Assembly: GCA_947452065.1 (NCBI GenBank)
Contig: CANGBB010000001.1
Span: 124,001-188,000 of the forward strand
Direction: 5' to 3'
Length of the DNA: 64,000 bases
Origin: Gammaproteobacteria bacterium
GTDB taxonomy: Bacteria; Pseudomonadota; Gammaproteobacteria; Steroidobacterales; Steroidobacteraceae
A program made the translations under genes and the position numbers. This document shows positions 1-12,431 of the stretch, piece by piece. A model generated the notes under the pieces. That model was not told the origin of the DNA. It worked only from the letters and a program-made list of their open reading frames with translations, and made no database searches. Numbering within the stretch: the first letter of the stretch is position 1; each line of letters begins with the position of its first letter.

Positions 1-889
1 CTCCTTCAATGTCGGTCGCGCCACGCTGATGGAATCGCTCCCGGATTTGATGCGCTCTGGCGAGCAGCGCAGTCAGAGTGCGGCGGCGGGGCAGAATGAC
101 ATGTTCGGCCTGAGCGCGGCGCAGGCCAGTGAGGTGGCCATCACGCTGCGTGCGGTGCCGGACTGGAGCGAGGCGCAGCGTCTTGCAGGCGAGCGCTCCT
201 CACTGGGCCTGTACCTGACGGGGCATCCGATCAGGCGTTTCGAACGCGAGTTGCGCTCGGTCATCAGCGGCCGGATCGGCGACTACATGTCTGAGGAGCG
301 CCCCGGTGGCGACGGCGCGACGCGCTGGGCTGACCGGCGTGTGGTCACCGTGGCCGGCTTGATCCTGGAGATCAACAAGCGCGGCCCGCGCACCATCGTG
401 CTACTCGACGATCGCAGCGGGCGTATGGAGGTGGCTTTCGGCGAGGAAGCCGCTCAACAGTATCGCGATTGGCTGGTCGTGGATGCGTTGGTGATCATCC
501 GGGGCGGCTTGCGATTCGATGATTTCAGCGGCGCTTGGCGCATTGACGGCCGCGGCGTGCAGTCGATCGAGGCCGTGCGCGAGAGCCAGGCGCGCACTCT
601 GGTGCTCGATTTCGGCCAGGCTCCGGATGCCCGCAAGCGCGAGCAGCTGGCGCAGCTGCTGACACGCTTCCGAGGCGGCGAATGTGCCGTGGCCGTGCGG
701 GTCCGAGCAGCCGGGGCGCAGGGTCTAATGCTGCTGGACGCTGCGTGGAACGTGCGACCCACGCCGCAGCTTATGGACGATCTGGAACGTCTGTGCGGGA
801 GCGGCGCTGTGCGTGTCAGCTACACGCCTCCGCCGCGCGAGGCGGGCCCCGGCGAGCTCAGGCCTGCAAGTGTCGTCGCGGTTGTGTAG
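1..889 (+). CDS. dnaE: DNA polymerase III alpha subunit, C-terminal part (5' truncated by window edge)
   Basis: This is the last ~295 residues of the replicative polymerase DnaE, read from base 2; the gene begins upstream of the window. The first visible residues (S-F-N-V-G-R-A-T-L-M) lead into the segment before the C-terminal domain. The stretch SLGLYLTGHPI near residue 70 is characteristic of DnaE. It is followed by an OB-fold (VTVAGLILEINKRGPRT) and the C-terminal tau-binding region. The stop lies 12 bases before accA, an order seen in many gammaproteobacteria. In the holoenzyme the protein performs leading- and lagging-strand synthesis. The identification rests on motifs plus synteny and is secure. 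Confidence 0.95.
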   Translation, partial: SFNVGRATLMESLPDLMRSGEQRSQSAAAGQNDMFGLSAAQASEVAITLRAVPDWSEAQRLAGERSSLGLYLTGHPIRRFERELRSVISGRIGDYMSEERPGGDGATRWADRRVVTVAGLILEINKRGPRTIVLLDDRSGRMEVAFGEEAAQQYRDWLVVDALVIIRGGLRFDDFSGAWRIDGRGVQSIEAVRESQARTLVLDFGQAPDARKREQLAQLLTRFRGGECAVAVRVRAAGAQGLMLLDAAWNVRPTPQLMDDLERLCGSGAVRVSYTPPPREAGPGELRPASVVAVV

Positions 890-901
890 CATTCCGCTCC
901 T

Positions 902-1867
902 ATGGCCGTAAGTTTTCTGGATTTCGAACAGCCGATCGCCGAACTGGAAGCCAAGCTCGAGGAGCTGGCCCATGTTTCGAGCGATGGGCAAGTTAACCTC
1001 GAAGAAGAGATGGCGCGTCTGCGGGCCAAGAGCCAGCAGCTGACGCGCTCGATCTTCGCCAACCTCACCCCGTGGCAGATCACGCAGCTGGCCCGCCACC
1101 CGCAGCGTCCCTACACGCTCGACTACATCAACGCCATGTGCACGGAGTTCAACGAGCTCCATGGCGATCGCATGTATGCCGACGACATGGCGATCGTCGG
1201 CGGCCCCGCCCGTTTTGGCGATCGTATCGTGATGATCATCGGTCATCAGAAGGGCCGTGATACCAAGGAACGCGTACGTCGCAACTACGGCATGCCTAGG
1301 CCCGAGGGCTATCGCAAGGCGCTCCGGCTGATGCAGATGGCGGAGAAGTTCTCACTGCCGGTGATCACTTTGATCGACACCCCGGGCGCTTACCCGGGTG
1401 TTGGCTCCGAGGAGCGCAATCAGAGCGAAGCCATTGCCCGCAATCTTTTCGTGATGGCCACCCTGCGCACCCCGATCGTCAGCGTCGTGATCGGCGAGGG
1501 CGGCTCCGGTGGCGCGCTGGCCATTGGTGTCTGCGACCGACTGCTGATGCTTCAGTATTCCACCTACTCAGTGATTTCACCCGAAGGGTGTGCCTCGATT
1601 TTGTGGAAGAGTGCGGACAAGAAGGAAGTGGCTGCGGAGGCCATGAACGTCACTGCCGAAGGCCTGCGTGAGCTGGGTCTGGTGGATGTGGTCCTGCGTG
1701 AGCCGCTCGGTGGCGCACACCGCGATCCCGTGACGATGGCGTCCGATCTGAGCAAGGCGCTGGAGACCCAGCTTGCAGCGCTGGAAAAACTCAGCGTGGA
1801 AGAGCTCTTGCAGCAGCGCACGCGTCGTCTGTCGGGATTCGGCGTGTATTCCGAGGGCAAGAAGTAG
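902..1867 (+). CDS. accA: Acetyl-CoA carboxylase carboxyltransferase subunit alpha
   Basis: The 321-residue product matches the usual AccA length (E. coli 319). With AccD it transfers the carboxyl group from biotinylated AccB to acetyl-CoA, making malonyl-CoA for fatty acid synthesis in the cytoplasm. The N-terminus ([18 protein letters not shown]) is the family's helical start. The crotonase-type core has the family stretches [20 protein letters not shown] and [17 protein letters not shown], and [14 protein letters not shown] follows. The ATG lies 12 bases after dnaE and 6 bases before tilS, so the three genes are probably co-transcribed. Confidence 0.97.
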   Translation: MAVSFLDFEQPIAELEAKLEELAHVSSDGQVNLEEEMARLRAKSQQLTRSIFANLTPWQITQLARHPQRPYTLDYINAMCTEFNELHGDRMYADDMAIVGGPARFGDRIVMIIGHQKGRDTKERVRRNYGMPRPEGYRKALRLMQMAEKFSLPVITLIDTPGAYPGVGSEERNQSEAIARNLFVMATLRTPIVSVVIGEGGSGGALAIGVCDRLLMLQYSTYSVISPEGCASILWKSADKKEVAAEAMNVTAEGLRELGLVDVVLREPLGGAHRDPVTMASDLSKALETQLAALEKLSVEELLQQRTRRLSGFGVYSEGKK

Positions 1868-1873
1868 CCAGCG

Positions 1874-3244
1874 ATGGTAGTACCCGTCTTCGGTCCGGCC
1901 TGGCTGCAGCGCCAGCTGACCGATCTGGGAGTGCCGGCGCGTGGCGCGCAACTCTGCATTGCCTTTTCTGGCGGGCTTGATTCCAGTGCACTCCTGCACG
2001 CCTTGGCGCAGCTGCGCTCCGCCAAACCTGCGCGCTTCGCGTTGCGGGCACTGCACATCGATCATCAACTTCAGTCGGCCTCGGCGCAGTGGGCGGCACA
2101 GGCACGCGTGGTGGCTCGTCAGCAGCGCGTGCCGCTGGAGGTCATCACCGTGCGCGTCGACAGCCGCGGTCGCTCAGTGGAAGCGGCTGCGCGTGACGCT
2201 CGTTACGCCGCACTGACTGGCGCATTGCACGCCGGCGAGTTCCTGCTCACGGCACAGCATCTGGATGATCAGTTCGAGACTGTGCTGCTGCAGCTCCTGC
2301 GCGGCGCCGGTGTAGCGGGTCTCGCCGCCATGCCGGCGCGCGCGAATCTGGCCCGTGGTGTGTTGCTACGGCCGCTGTTGCCCGTGTCGCGGGCCGCGTT
2401 GCGTGCCTATGTCGAAGCGCAGCGGCTGACTTGGTGCGAAGACGACAGCAATGCCGATCCGCGCTTTGACCGGAATTTTCTCCGACTGCAGGTGTTGCCG
2501 TCGCTGCTGCAGCGCTGGCCGGCGGCGGCACAGACCGTGGCGCGCAGCGCAAGCCTGATGGCTGAGGCGCAGGAGCTGCTCACGGTGACAGCGGAGCGGG
2601 ACTGGCGTACCGCTGTGGATGGTGCGGCACTGCGTGTCAGCGCACTGCGTGCCCTGTCACCCGCTGCGCGGGCCAACCTGCTGCGTTACTGGCTGCGTCA
2701 GCGCGGCCTGCCGCTGCCCGACCAAGCACGGCTGCGCGAACTGGCCGGACCGCTGCTGGCGGCGCGCGGCGACTCGCAGCCGCACATCCGCTGGCCGGGC
2801 GCCGAGGTGCATCGTTTCGACGGTCGTCTCCATGCCTTTTCCGGTCTGATGCCCGCGCCCACCGGCAGTATCGACTGGTCCTGGCTGCGGCGACGAACGC
2901 TGATCGTCCCGGGCGCGGGAATTCTCCGGCTGCGTGAGGATCCGCACGGCACCCTGGACCTCAGTCGCCTCCCGCGACGGCTCCAGCTCGGCTTCCGCGG
3001 CGGGGGCGAGCGGCTGGCCGGGGCGAGGGGGCACCACACACTCAAGGAATGGCTGCGCACGCAGCGTTTGGCGCCGTGGGAGCGGACCCGTCTGCCGCTG
3101 ATCCATGCCGATGGCCGCCTGATTGCCGTCGCTGATCGCTGGTATTCGCCAGCGCTGGCCGCAACGGAGACCAGTCGGCGGCGTGCTCGACTGGAGTGGA
3201 TCTGGTCCTATGAGGCCCCGACGGTCACTGCGGAGACTCTCTAA
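1874..3244 (+). CDS. tilS: tRNA(Ile)-lysidine synthase
   Basis: TilS converts C34 of the CAU-anticodon tRNA(Ile) to lysidine using ATP and lysine, allowing AUA decoding. The N-terminal PP-loop ATPase motif SGGLDSS lies near residue 33. The N-type ATPase core continues with LRALHIDHQL and AARDARYAAL, and HLDDQFETVLLQLLRGAG is the family substrate-site segment. The C-terminal TilS domain ends in LPLIHADGRLIAVADRW. The length of 456 residues fits the bacterial family (E. coli 432). The ATG is 6 bases after accA. Divergence outside the PP-loop domain is normal for TilS. Confidence 0.93.
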   Translation: MVVPVFGPAWLQRQLTDLGVPARGAQLCIAFSGGLDSSALLHALAQLRSAKPARFALRALHIDHQLQSASAQWAAQARVVARQQRVPLEVITVRVDSRGRSVEAAARDARYAALTGALHAGEFLLTAQHLDDQFETVLLQLLRGAGVAGLAAMPARANLARGVLLRPLLPVSRAALRAYVEAQRLTWCEDDSNADPRFDRNFLRLQVLPSLLQRWPAAAQTVARSASLMAEAQELLTVTAERDWRTAVDGAALRVSALRALSPAARANLLRYWLRQRGLPLPDQARLRELAGPLLAARGDSQPHIRWPGAEVHRFDGRLHAFSGLMPAPTGSIDWSWLRRRTLIVPGAGILRLREDPHGTLDLSRLPRRLQLGFRGGGERLAGARGHHTLKEWLRTQRLAPWERTRLPLIHADGRLIAVADRWYSPALAATETSRRRARLEWIWSYEAPTVTAETL

Positions 3245-3259
3245 GGTGGTAATCGTCAA

Positions 3260-4968
<1,709 letters not shown>

Positions 4969-4987
4969 TGGCCGCGTTGGGATTGCC

Positions 4988-7107
<2,120 letters not shown>

Positions 7108-7163
7108 CCGCGCTGGCAAGCAGAGCACAGAGAACACAGCACTTAGATTCGAGAGGTGATCCC

Positions 7164-8057
7164 GTGAGCAGATTCGAACAGCAGAAGCAGAAGATCCGGG
7201 CCGAAGGCGGCTTCATTGCGGCGCTCGATCAGAGCGGTGGCTCCACGCCTAAGGCGCTGGGCCTCTATGGCGTCAAGCCCGACGCCTGGACTGACGAGGA
7301 GGGCATGTACCGCGTCGTCCACCAGATGCGCACACGCATCATCACCAGCCCGGCCTTCACTGGAAAGCGGCTGATCGGCGCGATTTTGTTCGAGAACACG
7401 ATGGATCGTGATATCGAGGGTCAGCCGACGGCTGACTACCTGTGGAACGTGAAAGGCGTCGTGCCATTCCTAAAGGTCGACAAGGGTCTTGAGGACGAGA
7501 AGGACGGCGTGCAGCTGATGAAGCCGATGCCGCAGCTCGATGCACTGCTGAAGAAGGCTGTGGCCAAGAACATCTTCGGCACCAAGATGCGTTCGGTGAT
7601 CAAGCTGGCCAACCCCGCCGCCATCAAGGCCGTGGTGAAGCAGCAGTTTGAGATCGGCAAGCAGATCATTGCCGCTGGTCTGGTGCCCATCATCGAGCCC
7701 GAGGTGGACATCAAGTCGCCGCAGAAGGCCGAAGCCGAGAAGCTGCTTAAGGCAGCCCTGCTGGAAGAGCTGAACCAGCTCAATCCGCAGCAGATCGTTA
7801 TGCTGAAACTGACGCTGCCCGAGGTCGATGACTTCTACAGCGATATGGTCGCTCACAAGAACGTGTTGAAGGTGGTTGCGCTGTCCGGTGGCTATCACCT
7901 GCCCGAGGCCAATGCGCGGCTCTCGCGCCAGCACGGCATGGTGGCAAGCTTCTCCCGTGCGCTGGCCGAGGGGCTGACTGCGCAGCAGAGCGACGCCGAT
8001 TTCAATGCCAAGCTGGATGCGACCATCGAGTCCATCTACCAGGCGTCAAAGACCTGA
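7164..8057 (+). CDS. fda: Class I fructose-bisphosphate aldolase (bacterial Fda type)
   Basis: The product is a 297-residue Schiff-base aldolase that cleaves or forms fructose 1,6-bisphosphate. The opening GGFIAALDQSGGSTPKALGLYGV is near-identical to the Staphylococcus aureus-type class I Fda family, and MLKLTLPEVDDFYSDMV and VVALSGGYHLPEAN follow. The start is GTG at 7164, preceded by GAGGTGA. It sits 56 bases after eno in the same direction, and a terminator follows. Class I Fda is less common in gammaproteobacteria than the metal-dependent class II enzyme, so the pairing with eno gives a small glycolytic/gluconeogenic unit. Confidence 0.93.
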   Translation: MSRFEQQKQKIRAEGGFIAALDQSGGSTPKALGLYGVKPDAWTDEEGMYRVVHQMRTRIITSPAFTGKRLIGAILFENTMDRDIEGQPTADYLWNVKGVVPFLKVDKGLEDEKDGVQLMKPMPQLDALLKKAVAKNIFGTKMRSVIKLANPAAIKAVVKQQFEIGKQIIAAGLVPIIEPEVDIKSPQKAEAEKLLKAALLEELNQLNPQQIVMLKLTLPEVDDFYSDMVAHKNVLKVVALSGGYHLPEANARLSRQHGMVASFSRALAEGLTAQQSDADFNAKLDATIESIYQASKT

Positions 8058-8116
8058 TTTGACGCCTGTTGGCCGGCTGGCACCCCGGAGGCATGGCGCT
8101 TCCGGGGCCCCCGGCA

Positions 8117-8140
8117 CCCCGGCCACCGCCCGGGGCTTTT
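8117..8140 (+). terminator. Intrinsic terminator after fda
   Basis: A GC stem CCCCGG/CCGGGG (8117-8122 with 8130-8135, 7-base loop) is followed by CTTTT. It marks the end of the left housekeeping block. The remainder of the 183-base gap to 8241 holds no gene. TTGACC at 8168-8173 and TGTGTA at 8191-8196 are 17 bases apart and could be a weak promoter for the next gene. Confidence 0.6.
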
Positions 8141-8240
8141 CCTTCCTTAACAACGCAGTTTCCTTCCTTGACCGAAGTCCTCCGGTCAGGTGTGTAGACT
8201 GCATCCCAAAGTCTGACCGTCCTCAGGGACAGGGGAATTT

Positions 8241-9875
8241 ATGTTGAAGCGTACAAAGATTGGCATCGTTGGTTCTTCGCTGCTGTTGGCCGGCTATCTG
8301 GGCGCCCAGAATGCAGGCGGGCAGGGCGGACAGGGCATGCAGGCTGGCGGCATGGGCGCCGCTTTGCAGTATGGTGAATCAGTCGACCCTTCGAAGGTGA
8401 CCCACCCGGCACCCTCCAACAGCGGCCTGGGTGATCACAAGCGTGGCACCAATGACCCGCTGTTCTTTGCGCAGGAATTGCTCGGTCGTCCGACCGACAA
8501 GTCCATCACGGTCAACGCCGGCTCCTACAAGCCGCTGGAGATCTACTACGAGTACGGCACCAAGTCCGGCACCTACACGGGCAAGACGGCCCCGGTGCAG
8601 TTGCCCGCCAACGAGCCGGTCGATGTGCTCATCGACGGCCTCAAGGGCAACACGCAGTACTTCTACCGCATGCGCTATCGTGAGCCGGGCGGCAAAGAGT
8701 TCACCGCACGTGCCGAACACTCGTTCTACACGCAGCGCGCTCCGGGCAGCACCTTTACCTTCACGGTGCAGTTCGATCCCCACATGGACGAGCGCTCGGA
8801 TGAAGAAGCCTATCGGATGAGCATGGAGAACATGCTGGCCGACAAGCCGGACTTCATGATTGACGTCGGCGACAACTTCTTCGTCGACAAGCTGCAGCAA
8901 AAGACTGCAGAAACTGTTGAGGGCCGCGTGCAACTGCTGCGCTCCTACTACGACATCCTCAATCACTCGGCCACGCTGTATCTCGGCATGGGCAACCATG
9001 AAGGTGAGAAGGGCCTGACTGGCGGTGGCGGCGCGGCTGGCGGTGGAATGGGTGCCGCGGCAGGCACGACCACTGTTCAGGGCATGAGCGGTGCCGGCGG
9101 TCCGGCGGCGGCGTCTGGCAACCAGCAGCCGCTGGGTGTGCTCGCGGCGCTGGCACGCAAGCGCTACATCCCGAACCCGTCGCCCGATGGTTTCTATACG
9201 GGCAGCAGCCGCGTGGAGCCCATCGTCGGCATCCGCGAGGCCAACTACGCGTGGACCTGGGGTGATGCCACTTTCATCATGCTCGATCCGTACTGGAACC
9301 ATCCGGTGGCTCCGGAAATGTCTGGCGATTGGGCGCTGACCCTCGGTCGCGAGCAGTATGAGTGGCTGAAGAAGACGCTCGAGACCAGCAAGGCGAAGTA
9401 CAAGTTCGTATTCCTGCACAACCTCATCGGCGGTCTCGACATGGACGGCGCCATGCGTGGCGGTGTTGAAGTCGCCAAGTATCTGGAGTGGGGTGGCTAC
9501 AACCTCGACAATACCTGGGGCTTCGACAAGGCCCGTCCGGGTTGGGCGAAGCCGATCCATCAGTTGCTCGTCGAGAATCACGCGACGATCATCTTCCACG
9601 GCCACGATCACACGTATGCCAAGCAGGATCTGGATGGCATCGTCTATCAGGCCGGCCCGCAGCCGAGTGCTAGCAGCACCGATCTGGGCGGACGTGACAA
9701 GCAGTACAACTATCTGCACGGCACGGTGCTGGGCGGTACGGGCTACATTCGTGTCCGTGTCTCGCCGACCGAAGTGAAGGCGGACTATGTACAGACTTGG
9801 GTGCCGTCCAAGCAGACCGCCGAGCATCGCAACGGCATGGTCGGTGACACCTACACCATCAAGGCCGCTAAGTAA
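8241..9875 (+). CDS. Secreted PhoD/purple-acid-type metallophosphatase, paralog 1
   Basis: This 544-residue exported protein has a signal peptide at residues 1-22 (cleavage near YLGAQ) and then a Gly/Gln/Met-rich linker (GGQGGQGMQAGGMGA). A fibronectin-III-like domain about residues 80-155 ends NTQYFYRMRYREPGG, as in purple acid phosphatases. A calcineurin-like phosphoesterase domain follows with QFDPHMD, IDVGDNF, MGNHEGE, FLHN and FHGHDHTYA, the expected two-metal ligands. A ~40-residue Gly/Met/Ala insertion comes directly after GNHE. The RBS AGGGGA precedes the ATG. Substrate is unknown; phosphomono- or diester hydrolysis is family inference. The next gene is its paralog. Confidence 0.85.
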   Translation: MLKRTKIGIVGSSLLLAGYLGAQNAGGQGGQGMQAGGMGAALQYGESVDPSKVTHPAPSNSGLGDHKRGTNDPLFFAQELLGRPTDKSITVNAGSYKPLEIYYEYGTKSGTYTGKTAPVQLPANEPVDVLIDGLKGNTQYFYRMRYREPGGKEFTARAEHSFYTQRAPGSTFTFTVQFDPHMDERSDEEAYRMSMENMLADKPDFMIDVGDNFFVDKLQQKTAETVEGRVQLLRSYYDILNHSATLYLGMGNHEGEKGLTGGGGAAGGGMGAAAGTTTVQGMSGAGGPAAASGNQQPLGVLAALARKRYIPNPSPDGFYTGSSRVEPIVGIREANYAWTWGDATFIMLDPYWNHPVAPEMSGDWALTLGREQYEWLKKTLETSKAKYKFVFLHNLIGGLDMDGAMRGGVEVAKYLEWGGYNLDNTWGFDKARPGWAKPIHQLLVENHATIIFHGHDHTYAKQDLDGIVYQAGPQPSASSTDLGGRDKQYNYLHGTVLGGTGYIRVRVSPTEVKADYVQTWVPSKQTAEHRNGMVGDTYTIKAAK

Positions 9876-9908
9876 TTGGCCGCCGCCGGCCCCAGAGGAG
9901 AGTTGAGT

Positions 9909-11507
9909 ATGCGTACCGAATCAATCTGGGTGGCCGGCGGTGTGGTGGCCACAGTCCTGTTGTCTCTGTCGACCGGCTTGTCATCCGCCCAGGTGGGGGA
10001 TGCAGCGTCGGCAGCCAGCGGCAACGGGATGGGTGGCGGGAAGGGCGCTGGCATGACAGCCGGTGCGGCAGCGGCCGGAGCCGGCATGGCGGCTGGGACT
10101 GGTAAAACCAGCGCCCCGGATACGGCATTCACCCAGATCTTGGGACGTCCGACAGATCATTCGATCGCAGTCAGTCTGTTGTCGCCCACCAATATCGAGG
10201 CGTATGTCGAGTACGGTGAGAGCGCCGGCAACTATTCGGGCCGCACGGCGGTCACCAGCATCCAGTCGGGCAAGCCCACCGAGATCACGGTGCAGGGCCT
10301 GAAGCCGAATCGCCAGTATTTCTATCGCATCCAGCAGCGTGCCGCCGGCGGCAGCGCATACACCGCTGGTGCCGAGCAGGATTTCTATACTCAGCGGGCG
10401 CCCGGTAGCACATTCAGCTTCGGTGTTCAGGGTGACTCGCATCCGGAACGTCTGGGCAGGATGTACAACCCTGAGTTGTATGTGCGCACCATGCAGCAGG
10501 TGCGTGCTGCGAACCCGGACTTCTACATCATGCTGGGCGACGACTTTAACGTCGATCCGCTCTACAACGCGGGCAATCTCAACACCGCGGGTATCGCCAG
10601 CCTGTATGCCAACCAGCGGCATTACTTGGGCCTGATGGCGAGCACGGTGCCGCTGTTCCACGTCAACGGCAATCACGAGCAGGCCGCCGCGCATTCGCTG
10701 GACGGCACGCCGAATAGTCCGGGTGTGTTGGCCGGAATCGGCCGTAATGCCTATCTGCCACTGCCTGCGCCCGATGATTTTTACAGCGGTGACAAACAGC
10801 CGGTGGAGTTCGTGGGCCTGCGTCGTGACTATTACGCGTGGACCTGGGGTGATGCGCTGTTCGTCACCATCGATCCTTACTGGCATTCTCCGGTTCAGGT
10901 GGATGCCGGAATCGGCGGTCAGGCTGGTCGTGCCGCTGAAGGTAAAGAAGGCAAGAACGCCATGGCCCGCGATGGCTGGGCCGCCAGCATGGGTGACGAG
11001 CAGTATCAGTGGCTCAAGACCACGCTGGAACAGAGCAAGGCGAAGTACAAGTTCGTCTTCGCCCATCACGTGTTGGGCACCGGACGTGGTGCCGTGGAAG
11101 TCGCCGACCTCTACGAGTGGGGTGGCAAGAACCAGCAGGGTGTGTGGGAGTTCGACAAGAAGCGCCCGGGCTGGGCCATGCCGGTGCACCAGCTCATGGT
11201 GAAGAATGGCGTGACCATCTTCTTCCAGGGCCACGATCACCTTTTCGCCCGACAGAGCAAGGATGGCCTCGTCTATCAGGAAGTGCCGAATCCTGCCGAC
11301 GACACCTATACCATCTTCAACAAGGATGCCTACAAGTCCGGTGACATTCTCGGCAATGCCGGTTACCTTCGAGTGACGGTGTCGCCTGAAAGCGCCAAGG
11401 TCGATTACGTCCGTTCGTGGCTACCCAAGGACGAGACCGCCGGACACAAGCAGGGCGAGGTGGCATTCTCTTACACGGTGTCGCCGACGGGGCTTGCCAA
11501 GAAGTAG
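9909..11507 (+). CDS. Secreted PhoD/purple-acid-type metallophosphatase, paralog 2
   Basis: This 532-residue paralog of the preceding gene begins at ATG 9909, behind the RBS GAGGAG. An upstream TTG in frame is less likely. The signal peptide (about residues 1-25, ending LSSAQ) is followed by a Gly/Met/Ala linker (GNGMGGGKGAGM). The Fn3-like domain contains NRQYFYRIQQRAAGG. The phosphoesterase domain has QGDSHPE, IMLGDDF, NGNHEQA, FAHHVLG and FQGHDHLFA. Compared with paralog 1 the Gly/Met insertion after GNHE is missing. The two proteins share closing phrases such as WGDA, KAKYKFVF and RPGWA, so this is a tandem duplication. Substrate unknown. Confidence 0.84.
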   Translation: MRTESIWVAGGVVATVLLSLSTGLSSAQVGDAASAASGNGMGGGKGAGMTAGAAAAGAGMAAGTGKTSAPDTAFTQILGRPTDHSIAVSLLSPTNIEAYVEYGESAGNYSGRTAVTSIQSGKPTEITVQGLKPNRQYFYRIQQRAAGGSAYTAGAEQDFYTQRAPGSTFSFGVQGDSHPERLGRMYNPELYVRTMQQVRAANPDFYIMLGDDFNVDPLYNAGNLNTAGIASLYANQRHYLGLMASTVPLFHVNGNHEQAAAHSLDGTPNSPGVLAGIGRNAYLPLPAPDDFYSGDKQPVEFVGLRRDYYAWTWGDALFVTIDPYWHSPVQVDAGIGGQAGRAAEGKEGKNAMARDGWAASMGDEQYQWLKTTLEQSKAKYKFVFAHHVLGTGRGAVEVADLYEWGGKNQQGVWEFDKKRPGWAMPVHQLMVKNGVTIFFQGHDHLFARQSKDGLVYQEVPNPADDTYTIFNKDAYKSGDILGNAGYLRVTVSPESAKVDYVRSWLPKDETAGHKQGEVAFSYTVSPTGLAKK

Positions 11508-11572
11508 CGCTGATCCCAGCCCTCCCGGTGGGTCGGGCAGCGGCGCGCCACATGGATGTTCAGGGGGTCGAT

Positions 11573-12340
11573 ATGAGCGGACACGGTTCCTTCTCAGCGC
11601 TGCGGCGTCTGGAATCTTTCATCGGTGCCGGCCTGTTGATGGTCGTCTGGTTGGCGTTCGTGCCTATGACCGCACAAGCAGCCAATATCGTTATCTACGG
11701 CGCCAGCGGCAACATCGGCTCCAAGATTGTTGCCGAGGCGCTGAATCGTGGTCACACCGTCATTGGCGTGTCGCGCAAACCTGAATCACTGACGATCCGG
11801 CACCCGCACTTCAAGGCGGTGCAGGGTGATGTGACGGACGTCGATTCAATGGTTCAAATCATCCGCGGCGCAGATGCGGTGATTCTCTCGGTGCGCGGCA
11901 ACGGTGCCGACAACTCGGCTGAAGAAGAAGTCGACAACAAGGCTTCACTGACCTACATCGCCGCGGCAGGCCGTCTGGGTGCCCAGGCCCCGCGCGTACT
12001 TCAGGTTGGTAATCAGGCGACCCTCTATCGCAACGGTGTGCAGGGTCTCAAGAGCGGCAAGTACGAGGAGGGCACGGCTTTTTATGGTCGTGTCAAAGCG
12101 CATCAGCTGGTGCTCGATAATTACAGTGCCGTGCCCGGGCTGAAATGGACCGTTCTTTCACCCTCCGGCAGCATTGCCGCCGGACAGCGCTCCGGTGAAT
12201 TTCGCATCGGTGGAGAGGATGTGCTCACCGACAGCGCCGGCAAGGAGTCCGGCATTTCGCAGGAAGACTTTGCAGTCGCCTTCATCGACGAGGTCGAGCA
12301 TCCTCGGGCGATTGGCAAGCGCATCGGTATAGCCTATTGA
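11573..12340 (+). CDS. Exported NmrA-like NAD(P)-binding Rossmann protein, paralog 1
   Basis: The 255-residue product belongs to the atypical short-chain dehydrogenase (NmrA/SDR_a5-like) group. The dinucleotide motif GASGNIG follows IVIYG, and GVSRKPES and GADAVILSVRG follow. Unusually, a hydrophobic segment and AQA cleavage site (residues ~15-39) precede the Rossmann fold, predicting export or membrane anchoring. The start was set at ATG 11573 because AGGGGGTC lies just upstream; ATG 11552 is possible. It lies 65 bases after the phosphatase pair. A close paralog lies at 40582-41325 and also has a signal peptide. No catalytic YxxxK is evident, so the function is unknown. Confidence 0.72.
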   Translation: MSGHGSFSALRRLESFIGAGLLMVVWLAFVPMTAQAANIVIYGASGNIGSKIVAEALNRGHTVIGVSRKPESLTIRHPHFKAVQGDVTDVDSMVQIIRGADAVILSVRGNGADNSAEEEVDNKASLTYIAAAGRLGAQAPRVLQVGNQATLYRNGVQGLKSGKYEEGTAFYGRVKAHQLVLDNYSAVPGLKWTVLSPSGSIAAGQRSGEFRIGGEDVLTDSAGKESGISQEDFAVAFIDEVEHPRAIGKRIGIAY

Positions 12341-12431
12341 ACCCGGCGCTCAAGACTCCCCGCAGCCACGGCGTTGCGGGTGAGAGAGCATCTCCGGACT
12401 TGTTGATATCGACGACTCGGCGTGGTGACAC

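Noticed and set aside
8379-11240. Long minus-strand frames opposite both phosphatase genes
   Set aside because: The + strand products have all the metal-ligand motifs and signal peptides; the antisense frames are codon-bias artefacts.
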